64,000 nt of DNA, taken from assembly GCF_024347395.1 (NCBI RefSeq), contig NZ_AP025472.1:1488001-1552000 (forward strand). Direction: 5' to 3'. Below are positions 25,761-34,896 of this stretch, one piece after another (the stretch's first letter is position 1; each line of letters begins with the position of its first letter). Made by a program: the position numbers and the translations under genes. Source of the stretch: Vibrio cortegadensis (GTDB lineage Bacteria; Pseudomonadota; Gammaproteobacteria; Enterobacterales; Vibrionaceae). Under the pieces are notes generated by a model that ran no database searches, was not told the origin of the DNA, and saw nothing but the letters and a program-made list of their open reading frames with translations.

Positions 25761-27303
25761 TTTCGGATTCCCAAGCCTGTTTCTTCCGATATACGGTAGA
25801 AGGACTTAACTCTAATAGTACTGCTGCATTTAGGACGTTACCGTCGCAAAAATCAATCGCATGCTGAATCGCTTCGCGCTCGATTTGCCACATTGGTCTT
25901 ATGTCTCCATTCGGTTTAGTTAAGACCGAGTTAATCATAGACGAATCGGCGGCACTCACTGGCTGACTATTTGTGATGCTGTCACTTAAAATGGATTGAG
26001 CATCGAGATCGCCAGACTGTCCAGAAATTGTATTCGTCTGCTCAGAAATTTGAGGGACAAAAGTAGGCTGTACTTCAACAGGTTGCTGAATTTTGGTCGC
26101 CGCCGAGAGCCCCATTGGCTTAGTGGTGGTATCTTTGCTATTAATTGGAGGCGGTAGATGTTCAACAGAAACGTGAGTTTCATCATTAAGAACGACAATG
26201 TTTCGAATAATATTTTGCAGTTGACGAACATTCCCAGGCCAAGTGTAGCGTTTTAGAATCGTTTCTGCATCACGGTTAATTCCGATAAATTTCTTACCGT
26301 CTTGCTTAGCATAGACTTTCAAAAAGTGCTTCGCTAGAGTCGCAATATCAGAGCCTCGCTCACGAAGTGCGGGCATCTCAATGGGCACGACATGAACTCG
26401 ATAATAGAGATCTTCGCGGAACCGACCTTCTTGAACTTCCAATAAGGGATTTCGGTTGGTTGCACATATTATACGCACATCAACTTTTATCTCTTTGCTG
26501 CCACCTAGTGGGGTAAAGGTGCCAGTTTGTAAGAAACGCAGTAACTTCTTCTGCATTTCCAGTTCCATTTCGCAGAGCTCATCTAGAAACAGTGTTCCAC
26601 CATGAGCAAGCATCGCCGCACCTTTGCGATCGGTGGTGGCTCCAGTAAATGCGCCTTTCACATGGCCAAATATTTCACTTTCCATGAGATCACGAGGAAT
26701 CGCGCCGCAGTTAATCGCAATAAATGATTTATCTTTGCGGTTACTCTCTTTGTGGATGGCTTCAGCACAAACCTCTTTACCCGTTCCACTCTCTCCATTA
26801 ATGAAAACACTGGCGGTTGTTGGTGCAACAGAATCAATGGTTTTATACACTGCTTGCATTGGTAAACATGACCCGATAAATCCATGAAAGCGAGAACGGT
26901 CAAATTTGTTCTGCATATCATCAACTAAGTGCTCTAATTTAGCGCGCTTAAGATGAAGTTGAACAGAGGTTTTAAGTCGATCTGCTTTAATCGGTTTCTC
27001 AAGGAAGTCTTCCGCCCCTTTTTGAATCAGGCTGACGGCAATATCGACAGAACCATGCGCTGTGGCAATAATCACAGCAGTCGGTATTTCGTTGCTTGAA
27101 ATCCACTCTAGGACATCTTCTCCAGACATATCGGGAAGTTTTAAATCAAGAATGACCAATTGTGGAGTGTTGCGTTGTATAAAGTCTTTTGCTTCGCGTC
27201 CGGTTTCAACATGAAAGATATCGTAAGGTTCATCTTTCACATATTGTTTATATAGCACGGCCAGCGAGGTCGAATCTTCAACTAGTAATACTTTAGGGCG
27301 CAT
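25741..27303 (-). CDS. sypG: SypG, sigma-54-dependent response regulator
   Basis: A 520-residue NtrC-family activator of syp transcription. Receiver domain 1-120 with phospho-acceptor D53 ('LVILDLKLPD') and K103; AAA+ domain about 140-370 with Walker A GESGTGKE (170-177), GAFTGA (217-222) that contacts sigma-54, and Walker B 'GGTLFLDELCEM'; then a linker and a C-terminal Fis-type helix-turn-helix ('GNVLNAAVLLELSPSTVYRK'). The start is ATG 27303, with AAGGAG six bases upstream. In V. fischeri SypG is phosphorylated through SypF and activates sypA, sypI, sypM and sypP; matching promoters are seen here. Confidence 0.93.
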   Translation of the reverse strand: MRPKVLLVEDSTSLAVLYKQYVKDEPYDIFHVETGREAKDFIQRNTPQLVILDLKLPDMSGEDVLEWISSNEIPTAVIIATAHGSVDIAVSLIQKGAEDFLEKPIKADRLKTSVQLHLKRAKLEHLVDDMQNKFDRSRFHGFIGSCLPMQAVYKTIDSVAPTTASVFINGESGTGKEVCAEAIHKESNRKDKSFIAINCGAIPRDLMESEIFGHVKGAFTGATTDRKGAAMLAHGGTLFLDELCEMELEMQKKLLRFLQTGTFTPLGGSKEIKVDVRIICATNRNPLLEVQEGRFREDLYYRVHVVPIEMPALRERGSDIATLAKHFLKVYAKQDGKKFIGINRDAETILKRYTWPGNVRQLQNIIRNIVVLNDETHVSVEHLPPPINSKDTTTKPMGLSAATKIQQPVEVQPTFVPQISEQTNTISGQSGDLDAQSILSDSITNSQPVSAADSSMINSVLTKPNGDIRPMWQIEREAIQHAIDFCDGNVLNAAVLLELSPSTVYRKKQAWESESECDQA

Positions 27304-27414
27304 GCATACTCCTTTTAAAATCATACGATTAAAAAATCGCTATAAACAAATTAATAGCACAGCCTTTCATAACTATGAATCTGATTGAATTAAATATTTG
27401 AACTCGAATGGTTT

Positions 27415-29868
27415 TCAAGCATGGCTTTCAAAGCCGAGAGCACTTCGTAATTTAAGCGCTTTAATTGAAGCATTAGCAAGCTCTTCTATTCCTGCACATA
27501 ATTTGAATGCTTCTTCTGAGTTATTTTGTAGGCACTGTTTTTCTATTGCACGAGCTAAAGTGGACAACTTACGGTTGCCAAGTGCTAGTGAAGAGCTGCC
27601 TAATGTATGTGTTTCAAATTCGAGTGAGTCTATATCTTGAGCATCCATCGCCGCATATATCTTTTCTAAACGGACATGACACTCTTCGACATAGTGTTCA
27701 ATCAAAAGAGGAATGACTTCTGCGCTTGTATCTTCAATCATTTGAATCAAAATCGATTCATCAACGTATTGGTTTATCAGTTCGGAATCCAAACCTTCCG
27801 ACGCGACAGAGTCTTCAGGTGAGTGAAGGTTAATGTTAGATTGCAGTGCAGCTTCGTTAGTTGTGTCCATATTGCTTGTGTCCATGTCGGTTAAATTCCC
27901 CTGTTCTTGAGTCATTACTGAGGTTGATCTCTGTTGTTGGTTTGGCATCATTGCGACTTCGTTATTATCATTACAGCTTGAACCCATCCCCGTTTCATCA
28001 ATAGACAATCGCTCCGGATCTAAATAGCGGTTTAGCATTTCGATGAGTTGGAACATTCTAACTGGCTTCGAAAGGTAGTCATCCATGCCAGCTTTCATAA
28101 ATTTTTCTTTGTCTCCATAAAGAGCATGAGCGGTCAGTGCCACAATTGGGACCGATGATTTCAGCGAAGACTCTAAATTTCGTATATCACTACATGCCTC
28201 AATCCCATCTTTTTCGGGCATAGAGATATCCATGAATACAAAATCATAGGTGCCATTAAGGACCATTTCCACCGCTTGATTCCCATTTTCAGCGATATCT
28301 ATATCCATTCCTACATGAAGAAACATATTTTGAATAACGAGTTGATTCGCTTTGTTATCTTCTGCAACTAGAATCTTACATTTGCGTATTGCTTCCGAAA
28401 GAACGGGGGGCGTTTTTCTAATTTTATCTGACTTTTCCTCTTCATCTGACAGTTTTAGGTAAGAGGTGAACGTAAAAGTGCTACCTTGATTTAATGTGCT
28501 TTTGGCCGTAATACCACCATCCATCATCTCAGCTAGACGTTGTGATATAGCAAGCCCCAAACCGGAACCGTCACGGCTTCGTGAGTAACTTTGGTCAACC
28601 ATTGTAAATTCATCAAAAAGGTAATCGAGGGCATTAGTTTCTATGCCAATTCCTGTGTCCGTCACCGAGCAGGTCACTTGAATTTTATTATGATCTTGGA
28701 CTTCGGTTTGCAATTGAACGGAGATCAACCCCTCGGAAGTAAATTTAAATGCGTTTCCAAGTAAGTTAAGCACAACTTGGCGGAAACGGTTGACGTCTCC
28801 GATAACACTAATGGGTTTAGTATTATCAACCGAACAGACTAACGCGATATTTTTCTTGTTCGCAAGAGCATTAAAACTATCCACGATGTCGATCATGCAT
28901 GTGTTAAGAATGAAAGGTTTATGCTCCAGAATCAAGGTATTAGCATCCATTCTTGAGAAGTCGAGAATGTCATTAATAATTGAAAGTAGCAACTCGCCTG
29001 ATTCAGTTGCAGTATGTAAGAGTTTCATCTGTTCTTTATCTAGTTTGGTTTCCTCAAGTAGAGATAACAAACCAAGAACGCCATTCATTGGGGTACGAAT
29101 CTCGTGTGACATTGAAGCTAAGAAACGACTTTTAGATTCACTGGCTTGTTCGGCTTCACTTCGCGCGAGTTTTAATTCACCGTAATTTTCTTGAAGGCTA
29201 CGCGACATCTTATCGAAGGCATTGGCGACTTCAGCTAATTCATCCTTCTGCTCCATTTTAATTTGATAACCGGGGCCATTCTCTGCAACGTTATGCGCGG
29301 CTTCGGTGAGTTTTGTGAGATTTCGAGTTAAATACGTACCTAAAACCAATGAGAAAACAGCCACAAGAAAGACTTCAAGAGAGGCGATAGCAACGATCGA
29401 TTTTTGGGCACTGGCCAAAAGGTTATCAATGCTTGAGGTTCCAAATCCCATATCGATGTGACCGTAAACCGTGCCGTCGACTTCTATATTAACGCGTGTA
29501 TCAAAAATGCCGTCATCAATAGTATCTAACCCCTTATCAAAGGTCGGCGTTCGATCTAATAGAGATTTGTCGCCACTGCACGCTAGGACTTTATCGTTAC
29601 GTATTACTTTCACATACAGAACATCTTCTAGAACAACGATCTCGTTCGTTAAGTCGTCCAGTGTGGCGAGATCCATGGATAAGACAGCATCTTGAGTGGC
29701 TTTTGCAAACATGATTTTAGTTGCATCTGCCCGTTGTATTAACTGTTTTTCGTTTGAATCAGCAAGAAATGACATCGAGCTAATCACTAAGATCATCAAT
29801 AATACAATCTCTATTAGTGCAATGCCGATTACTGTTTTCGCTCGAAAAGTCATAGCTCGAAATGTCAT
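27415..29868 (-). CDS. sypF: SypF, hybrid sensor histidine kinase
   Basis: An 817-residue inner-membrane hybrid kinase. Helix 1 about 11-34, periplasmic sensor about 35-157, helix 2 about 158-181, HAMP, HisKA with H255 ('SHEIRTP'), HATPase with N372 ('NAFKFT') and G-boxes 'DTGIGI' and 'GSGLGL', receiver D547 ('FVFMDISMPEKDG'), a Ser/Met/Asn-rich linker (about 622-690), and HPt with H754 ('ETHTLGSSS'). The layout matches V. fischeri SypF, whose HPt passes phosphate to SypG. The start is ATG 29868 (AAAGG seven bases upstream). The first ten residues are a duplicated MTFRA, from an imperfect 15-bp DNA repeat at 29839-29868. Confidence 0.92.
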   Translation of the reverse strand: MTFRAMTFRAKTVIGIALIEIVLLMILVISSMSFLADSNEKQLIQRADATKIMFAKATQDAVLSMDLATLDDLTNEIVVLEDVLYVKVIRNDKVLACSGDKSLLDRTPTFDKGLDTIDDGIFDTRVNIEVDGTVYGHIDMGFGTSSIDNLLASAQKSIVAIASLEVFLVAVFSLVLGTYLTRNLTKLTEAAHNVAENGPGYQIKMEQKDELAEVANAFDKMSRSLQENYGELKLARSEAEQASESKSRFLASMSHEIRTPMNGVLGLLSLLEETKLDKEQMKLLHTATESGELLLSIINDILDFSRMDANTLILEHKPFILNTCMIDIVDSFNALANKKNIALVCSVDNTKPISVIGDVNRFRQVVLNLLGNAFKFTSEGLISVQLQTEVQDHNKIQVTCSVTDTGIGIETNALDYLFDEFTMVDQSYSRSRDGSGLGLAISQRLAEMMDGGITAKSTLNQGSTFTFTSYLKLSDEEEKSDKIRKTPPVLSEAIRKCKILVAEDNKANQLVIQNMFLHVGMDIDIAENGNQAVEMVLNGTYDFVFMDISMPEKDGIEACSDIRNLESSLKSSVPIVALTAHALYGDKEKFMKAGMDDYLSKPVRMFQLIEMLNRYLDPERLSIDETGMGSSCNDNNEVAMMPNQQQRSTSVMTQEQGNLTDMDTSNMDTTNEAALQSNINLHSPEDSVASEGLDSELINQYVDESILIQMIEDTSAEVIPLLIEHYVEECHVRLEKIYAAMDAQDIDSLEFETHTLGSSSLALGNRKLSTLARAIEKQCLQNNSEEAFKLCAGIEELANASIKALKLRSALGFESHA

Positions 29869-29908
29869 AGTCAAACCTTTTGTCTAATGAACCTTGTCTA
29901 TTTTTGAG

Positions 29909-30718
29909 TTACTTTTTATCACTCATTAGATTGTTGATATGAAGTTCTCGGACGTCATCCCAGTCGTCGTTCACTGCGGCTTCAAATCCAATAATTTTCA
30001 GTGGTGTTAATAACTTAGAACCTGAATCTGTTTTCGATAAATCCGCGAAGATCTCCTGAACTTGTTTTGTAACGGATAGAGGTACTCTAGGGTGAGAGGC
30101 AATGGCATGGGGTGTGTAACCTTTGGTGACCCAAATTGGGGTTAATTGCTCTCTGATTTCACTGTCCATCGCTTTGAACGTTCGCATTACCCCACCGCCT
30201 GCGGGGTAAAAACCTCTTGCGACGGAAAGATAAACAGAATCATGGGAAGAGACGTATTGAGGGATCGCGTTAATATTTTGAGCGGCAAGATCGGCTTGAG
30301 TCAGTATAGTTGCGGCAAATGCGGCCGGAGCAGGGAAGGCAAGTGTTTCATCTTGCAATTGTTTTAAGTCTGTAATGCCACTGTCTTTACGTACAACGAG
30401 TATCCCCTTGATTTGTTTATTCCGAGCTTTTGCAATGGCTTGATAACCGGGCGCTTGATTAAAGGTAACGAAGTGGTAGGGATTCATGTACGAGAAGTCA
30501 TATAACCCTTCGCTTAACCGTTGCTCAAAAGTAGGAATATCAGCGGCTGTAGTAAAAACAAAATCATGGCCTGTCCGTTTACTTAGTTCATTCATAATAG
30601 GAGTCCATTGCTTAGCAAGTCGACTCGCAGATTGTTGCGGCACAATACTGAACGTGTACTGCTCAGCAAAGGTTAACATAGGCGAAAGTGCAAACATCAT
30701 ACAGAGCAGTTTTTTCAT
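29909..30718 (-). CDS. PhnD-like periplasmic solute-binding protein in the sypE position
   Basis: A 269-residue exported protein: signal peptide about 1-18 ('MLTFAEQ' cleavage region), then a phosphate/phosphonate-type binding fold ('FSIVPQQSASRLAKQWTPI', 'YDFSYMNPYHF', 'LVVRKDSGITDLKQLQDETLAFPAP' in outline). No ABC permease or ATPase is nearby. It lies between sypD (10 bp) and sypF (40 bp) on the same strand, so it is probably in the syp operon and may present a ligand to the SypF periplasmic domain. In V. fischeri this slot holds sypE (RsbW/PP2C response regulator); nothing resembling SypE is seen here. ATG 30718 has GAGG five bases upstream. Confidence 0.85.
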   Translation of the reverse strand: MKKLLCMMFALSPMLTFAEQYTFSIVPQQSASRLAKQWTPIMNELSKRTGHDFVFTTAADIPTFEQRLSEGLYDFSYMNPYHFVTFNQAPGYQAIAKARNKQIKGILVVRKDSGITDLKQLQDETLAFPAPAAFAATILTQADLAAQNINAIPQYVSSHDSVYLSVARGFYPAGGGVMRTFKAMDSEIREQLTPIWVTKGYTPHAIASHPRVPLSVTKQVQEIFADLSKTDSGSKLLTPLKIIGFEAAVNDDWDDVRELHINNLMSDKK

Positions 30719-30728
30719 AGCAGCCTCA

Positions 30729-31418
30729 TTAAAGTGGTAAATTTAAAAAATTATTGTGATAGATGACCGATTCTAATTTCGCTCTTAATGACTTGGGAAT
30801 CAGCTTAAATTTATTGAGTTGTCTTACTATCTCTTGAGCCAGCGATGGATGTTGCTGCATGTTCATAACACACCCGAATAAGTTAATTGAACTCGCGGAG
30901 AGCAGTGATTTCGCTTTAGTTAAGTGATGTGCTGATGTCACACCTGTAAGCATAACCAGTAGAGTGCAATCACATGCACTCGCAACACTTTGAGCCGGGA
31001 TATTCCCTTTATTTACCTGTAGTAGTGGGGAAGTATCAATAACAATACGCTCATATTCGTTGAGCCACTGTGCCACTTTTCTCTGTAATGTAATTGGATC
31101 TTTGTACGCAAGTTGAGTCGACGTCTCTTTTGGCGCAGGTAAGCCTACAAATAATTGATGAGTCTCACTATATTCTAGCCAATGTTCTCCATCCTGTGTG
31201 GAACTTAACTCAAGATCCAAGAAAGCGGGGTTAAACAAATTGAGATCGACAAGTAAGGTTTTGTGTCCGGCAAGTAGGTAGCGCTCTGTTAATGCGGCTG
31301 CTACTGATGTTACGCCGTCACCTGAATGACAGGCTGTTATGCAAATAGAGCGGCATTTTTCGAGTTCAGCTGATAAATAGAGCTGTTCAATCTCAGCATG
31401 AGTAGCAGATATAGCCAT
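30729..31418 (-). CDS. sypD: SypD, CpsD/BY-kinase-like ATPase with degenerate motifs
   Basis: A 229-residue cytoplasmic protein of the ParA/MinD-like family that includes polysaccharide-associated bacterial tyrosine kinases. The expected Walker A reads C-H-S-G-D-G-V-T-S, so the catalytic Lys before Thr is Val. Walker A' reads V-D-L-N-L instead of V-D-x-D-x, and Walker B 'RIVIDTSPLL' is intact. There is no C-terminal tyrosine cluster. Probably a partner of SypO in chain-length control, perhaps without kinase activity. It overlaps the sypC stop by one base (TAATG). Confidence 0.8.
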   Translation of the reverse strand: MAISATHAEIEQLYLSAELEKCRSICITACHSGDGVTSVAAALTERYLLAGHKTLLVDLNLFNPAFLDLELSSTQDGEHWLEYSETHQLFVGLPAPKETSTQLAYKDPITLQRKVAQWLNEYERIVIDTSPLLQVNKGNIPAQSVASACDCTLLVMLTGVTSAHHLTKAKSLLSASSINLFGCVMNMQQHPSLAQEIVRQLNKFKLIPKSLRAKLESVIYHNNFLNLPL

Positions 31419-33526
31419 TAGAGTGCTCCTATTAATACGATTGTGGTGGCAATTTGTAATACATCACGTAAACCTGAACGAGCTTGTTCGATGTAACTTT
31501 CGCTACGATCCGGAATGTAAATTGTGTCGCCAGCTCGTAATACAGGTAGTTGATAAATATTCCCTGTTTTGCTGAATTTAATGAGGTCGAATGTTCTTGA
31601 TTGTCCTTCACAGCACGACATATTCACCACGCTGATTTTCTCTAAGTATGCCGAATCACTTGGGCCACCAGCTTCAGCTAAAATATCCAGAATTGTCATG
31701 TTGTCATCGAATACATAACGACCGGGATCATTAACCGCCCCTAAGATCCGCACTGTTGATTCTTTAGAACGATCTAACCAGTTACGGTCTTTTTCTGGAA
31801 TATAGATGGTGTCCCCAGTTTTAACTTGTGGAAGTAGAGATTCATCACCTGTTTCAAAATAAAGAGATAAGTTCAATTTACTAACTTGAGAGTAAGTTTT
31901 ATCTCTATGAGTCACGCGAATATTATGAATGTCGGCATCTTTAGTTGGTCCATCAGCAGCAGATAAGATATCTAAAAAGTGCATTTGATTGGTAAAACGG
32001 TACCGGCCTGGAGCGTTAACTTGGCCAAAGACATAAATAGACGAATCTGAGCTTTGGCGAACCCATTGAGATTTATTGTCTGATGGATCTTGAGGAAGAT
32101 CGTGTACACGTACAATCGCACCCGCTCTGATGACAGGAAGATCACTTCGTTGAGCGCCGTTTATTATGTAGCTATCTAAATCAAAGACTTGCATCTGTCT
32201 TCCGCCGGATACCACTTCAATTTTTGTGGTGTCAGCTCGAAGAGTCGGGCCACCTACATGAGCCAGTAAATCCATCAAGTCCATTTCATCAGACCATTCA
32301 ATACGGCCGGGGCGTACAACCTCACCAATGACATTAACCGCTCTATTCGGTGCAATCTTTAACCACGATTTTTCATTCATATCTGTTTTTTCAGGAACGA
32401 AAATGGCATCACCTGATTGAATCGCTGGTGGCTTGATTCCGTTTAAGCCTTCAGTGTATGCCGCTAAATCAAACTTAATGACTTTACCGTTAGCCTTTAA
32501 AATTCGAATTTGGCGAGACTCTGCAAATCGAGTAGGTCCACCTGCGTTAGCGAGAATATCCATAAATGTTGCGCCTTTTTTCCCTTCAAAAGCACCTGGT
32601 TGAGCAACTTCACCCATGACGTATACGGTATTCGCCCCTGATTTAATCTCTTCTTCTTGCATTGGAACGAAAATAGTCGAACCGGGAAGAAGTGTAGGGA
32701 GTAAACTTGAGTCGCCAGAATCGAGATAACGCTTTAGATTAAATAGAGTTGGTGCGTTGTTGCTGATCACTCGAATCTGTTCGACGCCTGCGTAACGAGT
32801 AACACCACCAGAACGCATCAGAATATCCACAAGATCGGCATCTTTTGTATATGAAAATGACCCCGGCGCATTAACTTCACCAAAAACTTTTATTGCTAAC
32901 CTCGCATCTGAACTGTCACCTGAATTTGCAAGTTTTGAAGCGTCGAACTCTTGCTCAATGTTACCCACAAGTGGAGAGGCTGGAACAAATAAAGTATCAA
33001 GGGATTTTAGAGCAGGTAACAGATCTTCATTACCCGTATCTAAGAAGTTCTTATAATCAAAATCTTGTTTTTGAGCACCACGTTTTAGCTGCATTTTATT
33101 AAGTTGGGCACCTGAACGAAGGCCATCCGCAGCGTAAATTGCCATTTGGATGCTGGCACCTTCAGGTAAAGTATATTCACCCGGCTTCTTTACATAACCT
33201 TGAATTGAAATAAGCATCTGACGCTTTTTAATGAACACTTTTGCGTTTGTTAGGTCACGGAAAACACTCTTTAGTGCTGACTTCACCGTTTGTTCTAGTT
33301 GGGCCTCGTCATAGCCAGCGACAAAAATAGGACCAATCTCAGGCAGCGTTATTCTTCCACGCTTATTTACTTGAAATCCTTTGTTTAGCGTCTCTTCACC
33401 TGGTAGGTTAACTTGAATCAGGTCACCTACCTGAACGACGTCTTCTGCAGCATGACTATGAGAAGAGAGTGAAGCACCTGTAAATATAAATACAAGCGTT
33501 GTTAGTAGTAGGCTAGTCCATTTCAT
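31418..33526 (-). CDS. sypC: SypC, Wza-type outer-membrane polysaccharide export protein
   Basis: A 702-residue exported protein. Signal peptide about 1-26 ('SHSHAAED'), an N-terminal polysaccharide-export (PES) domain about 30-105, then a series of SLBB domains, each opening 'GxVxxPGxx' and closing with a 'GGPT/GGVT'-like turn: about 110, 210, 300, 395, 495 and 590 onward, six in all. The C-terminal hydrophobic stretch may be a helix through the outer membrane. It is far longer than E. coli Wza (379), mainly through extra SLBB units. Overlaps the sypB stop by 14 bp. Confidence 0.9.
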   Translation of the reverse strand: MKWTSLLLTTLVFIFTGASLSSHSHAAEDVVQVGDLIQVNLPGEETLNKGFQVNKRGRITLPEIGPIFVAGYDEAQLEQTVKSALKSVFRDLTNAKVFIKKRQMLISIQGYVKKPGEYTLPEGASIQMAIYAADGLRSGAQLNKMQLKRGAQKQDFDYKNFLDTGNEDLLPALKSLDTLFVPASPLVGNIEQEFDASKLANSGDSSDARLAIKVFGEVNAPGSFSYTKDADLVDILMRSGGVTRYAGVEQIRVISNNAPTLFNLKRYLDSGDSSLLPTLLPGSTIFVPMQEEEIKSGANTVYVMGEVAQPGAFEGKKGATFMDILANAGGPTRFAESRQIRILKANGKVIKFDLAAYTEGLNGIKPPAIQSGDAIFVPEKTDMNEKSWLKIAPNRAVNVIGEVVRPGRIEWSDEMDLMDLLAHVGGPTLRADTTKIEVVSGGRQMQVFDLDSYIINGAQRSDLPVIRAGAIVRVHDLPQDPSDNKSQWVRQSSDSSIYVFGQVNAPGRYRFTNQMHFLDILSAADGPTKDADIHNIRVTHRDKTYSQVSKLNLSLYFETGDESLLPQVKTGDTIYIPEKDRNWLDRSKESTVRILGAVNDPGRYVFDDNMTILDILAEAGGPSDSAYLEKISVVNMSCCEGQSRTFDLIKFSKTGNIYQLPVLRAGDTIYIPDRSESYIEQARSGLRDVLQIATTIVLIGAL

Positions 33527-34373
33527 AACGAACTCCTTGGTAAGCGGCTAGCTCACTTTGCGTTGATGGGCTGTTTTTATCATTTGATAAAATTTCTATG
33601 CTGACTCGTCGATTAGTTAACATCACCCCAGGCGTATCACCTTCAAATAGAGGTAAGGTAGATCCTAATGAGTTAGTTGTAATTCTTTGTGGGTTTAGAC
33701 CAAAAATGGTTAAGTAACGTTTGACCTGCTTAGCTCGACCAAGTGCCAGAGTTTGATTATGTTCTTCGCTCCCAGAGGCGTCGGCATGGCCAGTTACTTG
33801 TAATGTGAGCGCGTTATGTTGTTTAAGAATGTTTGCGGCTTCAGCAAGCTTACCCATGTATTTCGGGTTGATCTCAATAGAGTCGAAAGCAAATTGATTG
33901 TCGACATTGAGCAAATCGAATAAATGCGAAACAACAGATAATTGAATTTGAAATTGCGCTTCATTTTTAGGTGGGGCGCAGCGAGTTTGTGATGTGACAT
34001 AGTCTAATTGTTGCTCTAATTGTCTCAGTCGCTTTCTTTGAATGACAAGATCATTAGCTGCATCCAGCAATAAACCACCTTGAAGCTCTCGTGCTATACG
34101 GTTTTGTTTCTCAATGGCTTGAACAACAGCAGCAGGGAAACACCATTTTGCTCCTTCTTGAATTAGAGCATCCAAATGCAGTTTGGCCAGTTTCCAATCA
34201 AACCTTAACCCATGCTCTGGTCCTAAAGGTTCATCGGGCATTACTGGCGAGAAGTCCGCGTTAGTGTAACTCTCTGCAAGCCCACCAGTACCGCTTTCCG
34301 GGTAGCTGGTACAGCCTGTTAAGTAAAATGAGAATACAGCTGTTGCTATGTAAGTCATATATAAGTTTTTCAT
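33513..34373 (-). CDS. sypB: SypB, OmpA-domain lipoprotein
   Basis: A 286-residue exported lipoprotein with lipobox L-T-G-C (about residues 18-21) and a C-terminal OmpA/peptidoglycan-binding domain (about 170-280: 'LQVTGHADASGSEEHNQTL' and 'NRRVSIEIL'). The middle third is predicted helical. It may anchor the export machinery to the cell wall. The start is ATG 34373 with AAGGGA about 8 bases upstream; an ATG 18 bp earlier would place the ribosome site inside the frame. Second gene of syp, 75 bp after sypA. Confidence 0.88.
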   Translation of the reverse strand: MKNLYMTYIATAVFSFYLTGCTSYPESGTGGLAESYTNADFSPVMPDEPLGPEHGLRFDWKLAKLHLDALIQEGAKWCFPAAVVQAIEKQNRIARELQGGLLLDAANDLVIQRKRLRQLEQQLDYVTSQTRCAPPKNEAQFQIQLSVVSHLFDLLNVDNQFAFDSIEINPKYMGKLAEAANILKQHNALTLQVTGHADASGSEEHNQTLALGRAKQVKRYLTIFGLNPQRITTNSLGSTLPLFEGDTPGVMLTNRRVSIEILSNDKNSPSTQSELAAYQGVRYEMD

Positions 34374-34448
34374 GCCAACGTCCCTTGTCATTCTTCAATT
34401 ATTGTGAGCAATTAGTTATTGTTTTTATTGGAATAATTGCTGGTTCGA

Positions 34449-34775
34449 TTAAGCGTTATTACTACGAGAGTTTACTGGGATGGCATGTCCTATACGTAAA
34501 AGATTCATGATCTCTAGTGGCTGCCCCTGAACATTTTCAATGCGCATGTTTCGTTCACGTTCGACAAGACGTTTATAGAGATAAACAATCGCACCAACAC
34601 CTGACGAATCGAGAAAATTAACTTGGCTGAAATCAATTTCAATTTCTGGGTGGCTGTCGTGTGCGATGACATCATCGATATGTGGTTGTGCATCTCGACT
34701 TCCTGAAGCATCCATATCGCCGCAGATTGAAAGAGTCAGTATTGTGTCGTTAGCTTCAATTTTACGTAGTTCCAT
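34449..34775 (-). CDS. sypA: SypA, STAS-domain regulator
   Basis: A 108-residue single STAS (anti-sigma-factor antagonist-like) domain: 'EIDFSQVNFLDSSGVGAIVYLYKRL' in outline, with the conserved Asp-Ser-Ser (S57/S58), one of which corresponds to the V. fischeri SypA serine controlled by SypE. It is required for biofilm formation in V. fischeri. The start is ATG 34775 with AGGAGA 7 bases upstream; the longer open frame to 34826 would run into the sigma-54 promoter and is rejected. No SypE is encoded here, so the partner that modifies it is unknown. Confidence 0.9.
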   Translation of the reverse strand: MELRKIEANDTILTLSICGDMDASGSRDAQPHIDDVIAHDSHPEIEIDFSQVNFLDSSGVGAIVYLYKRLVERERNMRIENVQGQPLEIMNLLRIGHAIPVNSRSNNA

Positions 34776-34809
34776 GATGATATCTCCTGTTTGGGTATGC
34801 ATAGATAAG

Positions 34810-34825
34810 AGCAGAATCTGTGCCA
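34810..34825 (-). promoter_or_regulatory. sigma-54 promoter of sypA
   Basis: The minus strand reads TGGCACAGATTCTGCT, with a perfect -24 box and GC at -12, 10 bases apart. Transcription should start near 34798, about 23 bases before the sypA ATG. Confidence 0.85.
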
Positions 34826-34873
34826 AGAAATATATTCAACTAAATCAGATAGATAAAAATTTATTGTATCCTT

Positions 34874-34888
34874 TTCTCAATTTAAGAA
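34874..34888. promoter_or_regulatory. SypG enhancer-like site 1 upstream of sypA
   Basis: TTCTCAATTTAAGAA: an intact TTCTCA half and a near-palindromic second half, about 50 bp upstream of the -24 box. Confidence 0.6.
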
Positions 34889-34896
34889 TCGAGTTT

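Noticed and set aside
29909..30718. A phosphonate ABC transport operon
   Set aside because: No permease or ATPase gene is nearby; only the binding protein is present.
34776..34826. Longer sypA start at 34826
   Set aside because: It overlaps the -24 box and has no ribosome site; the ATG at 34775 has AGGAGA at good spacing.
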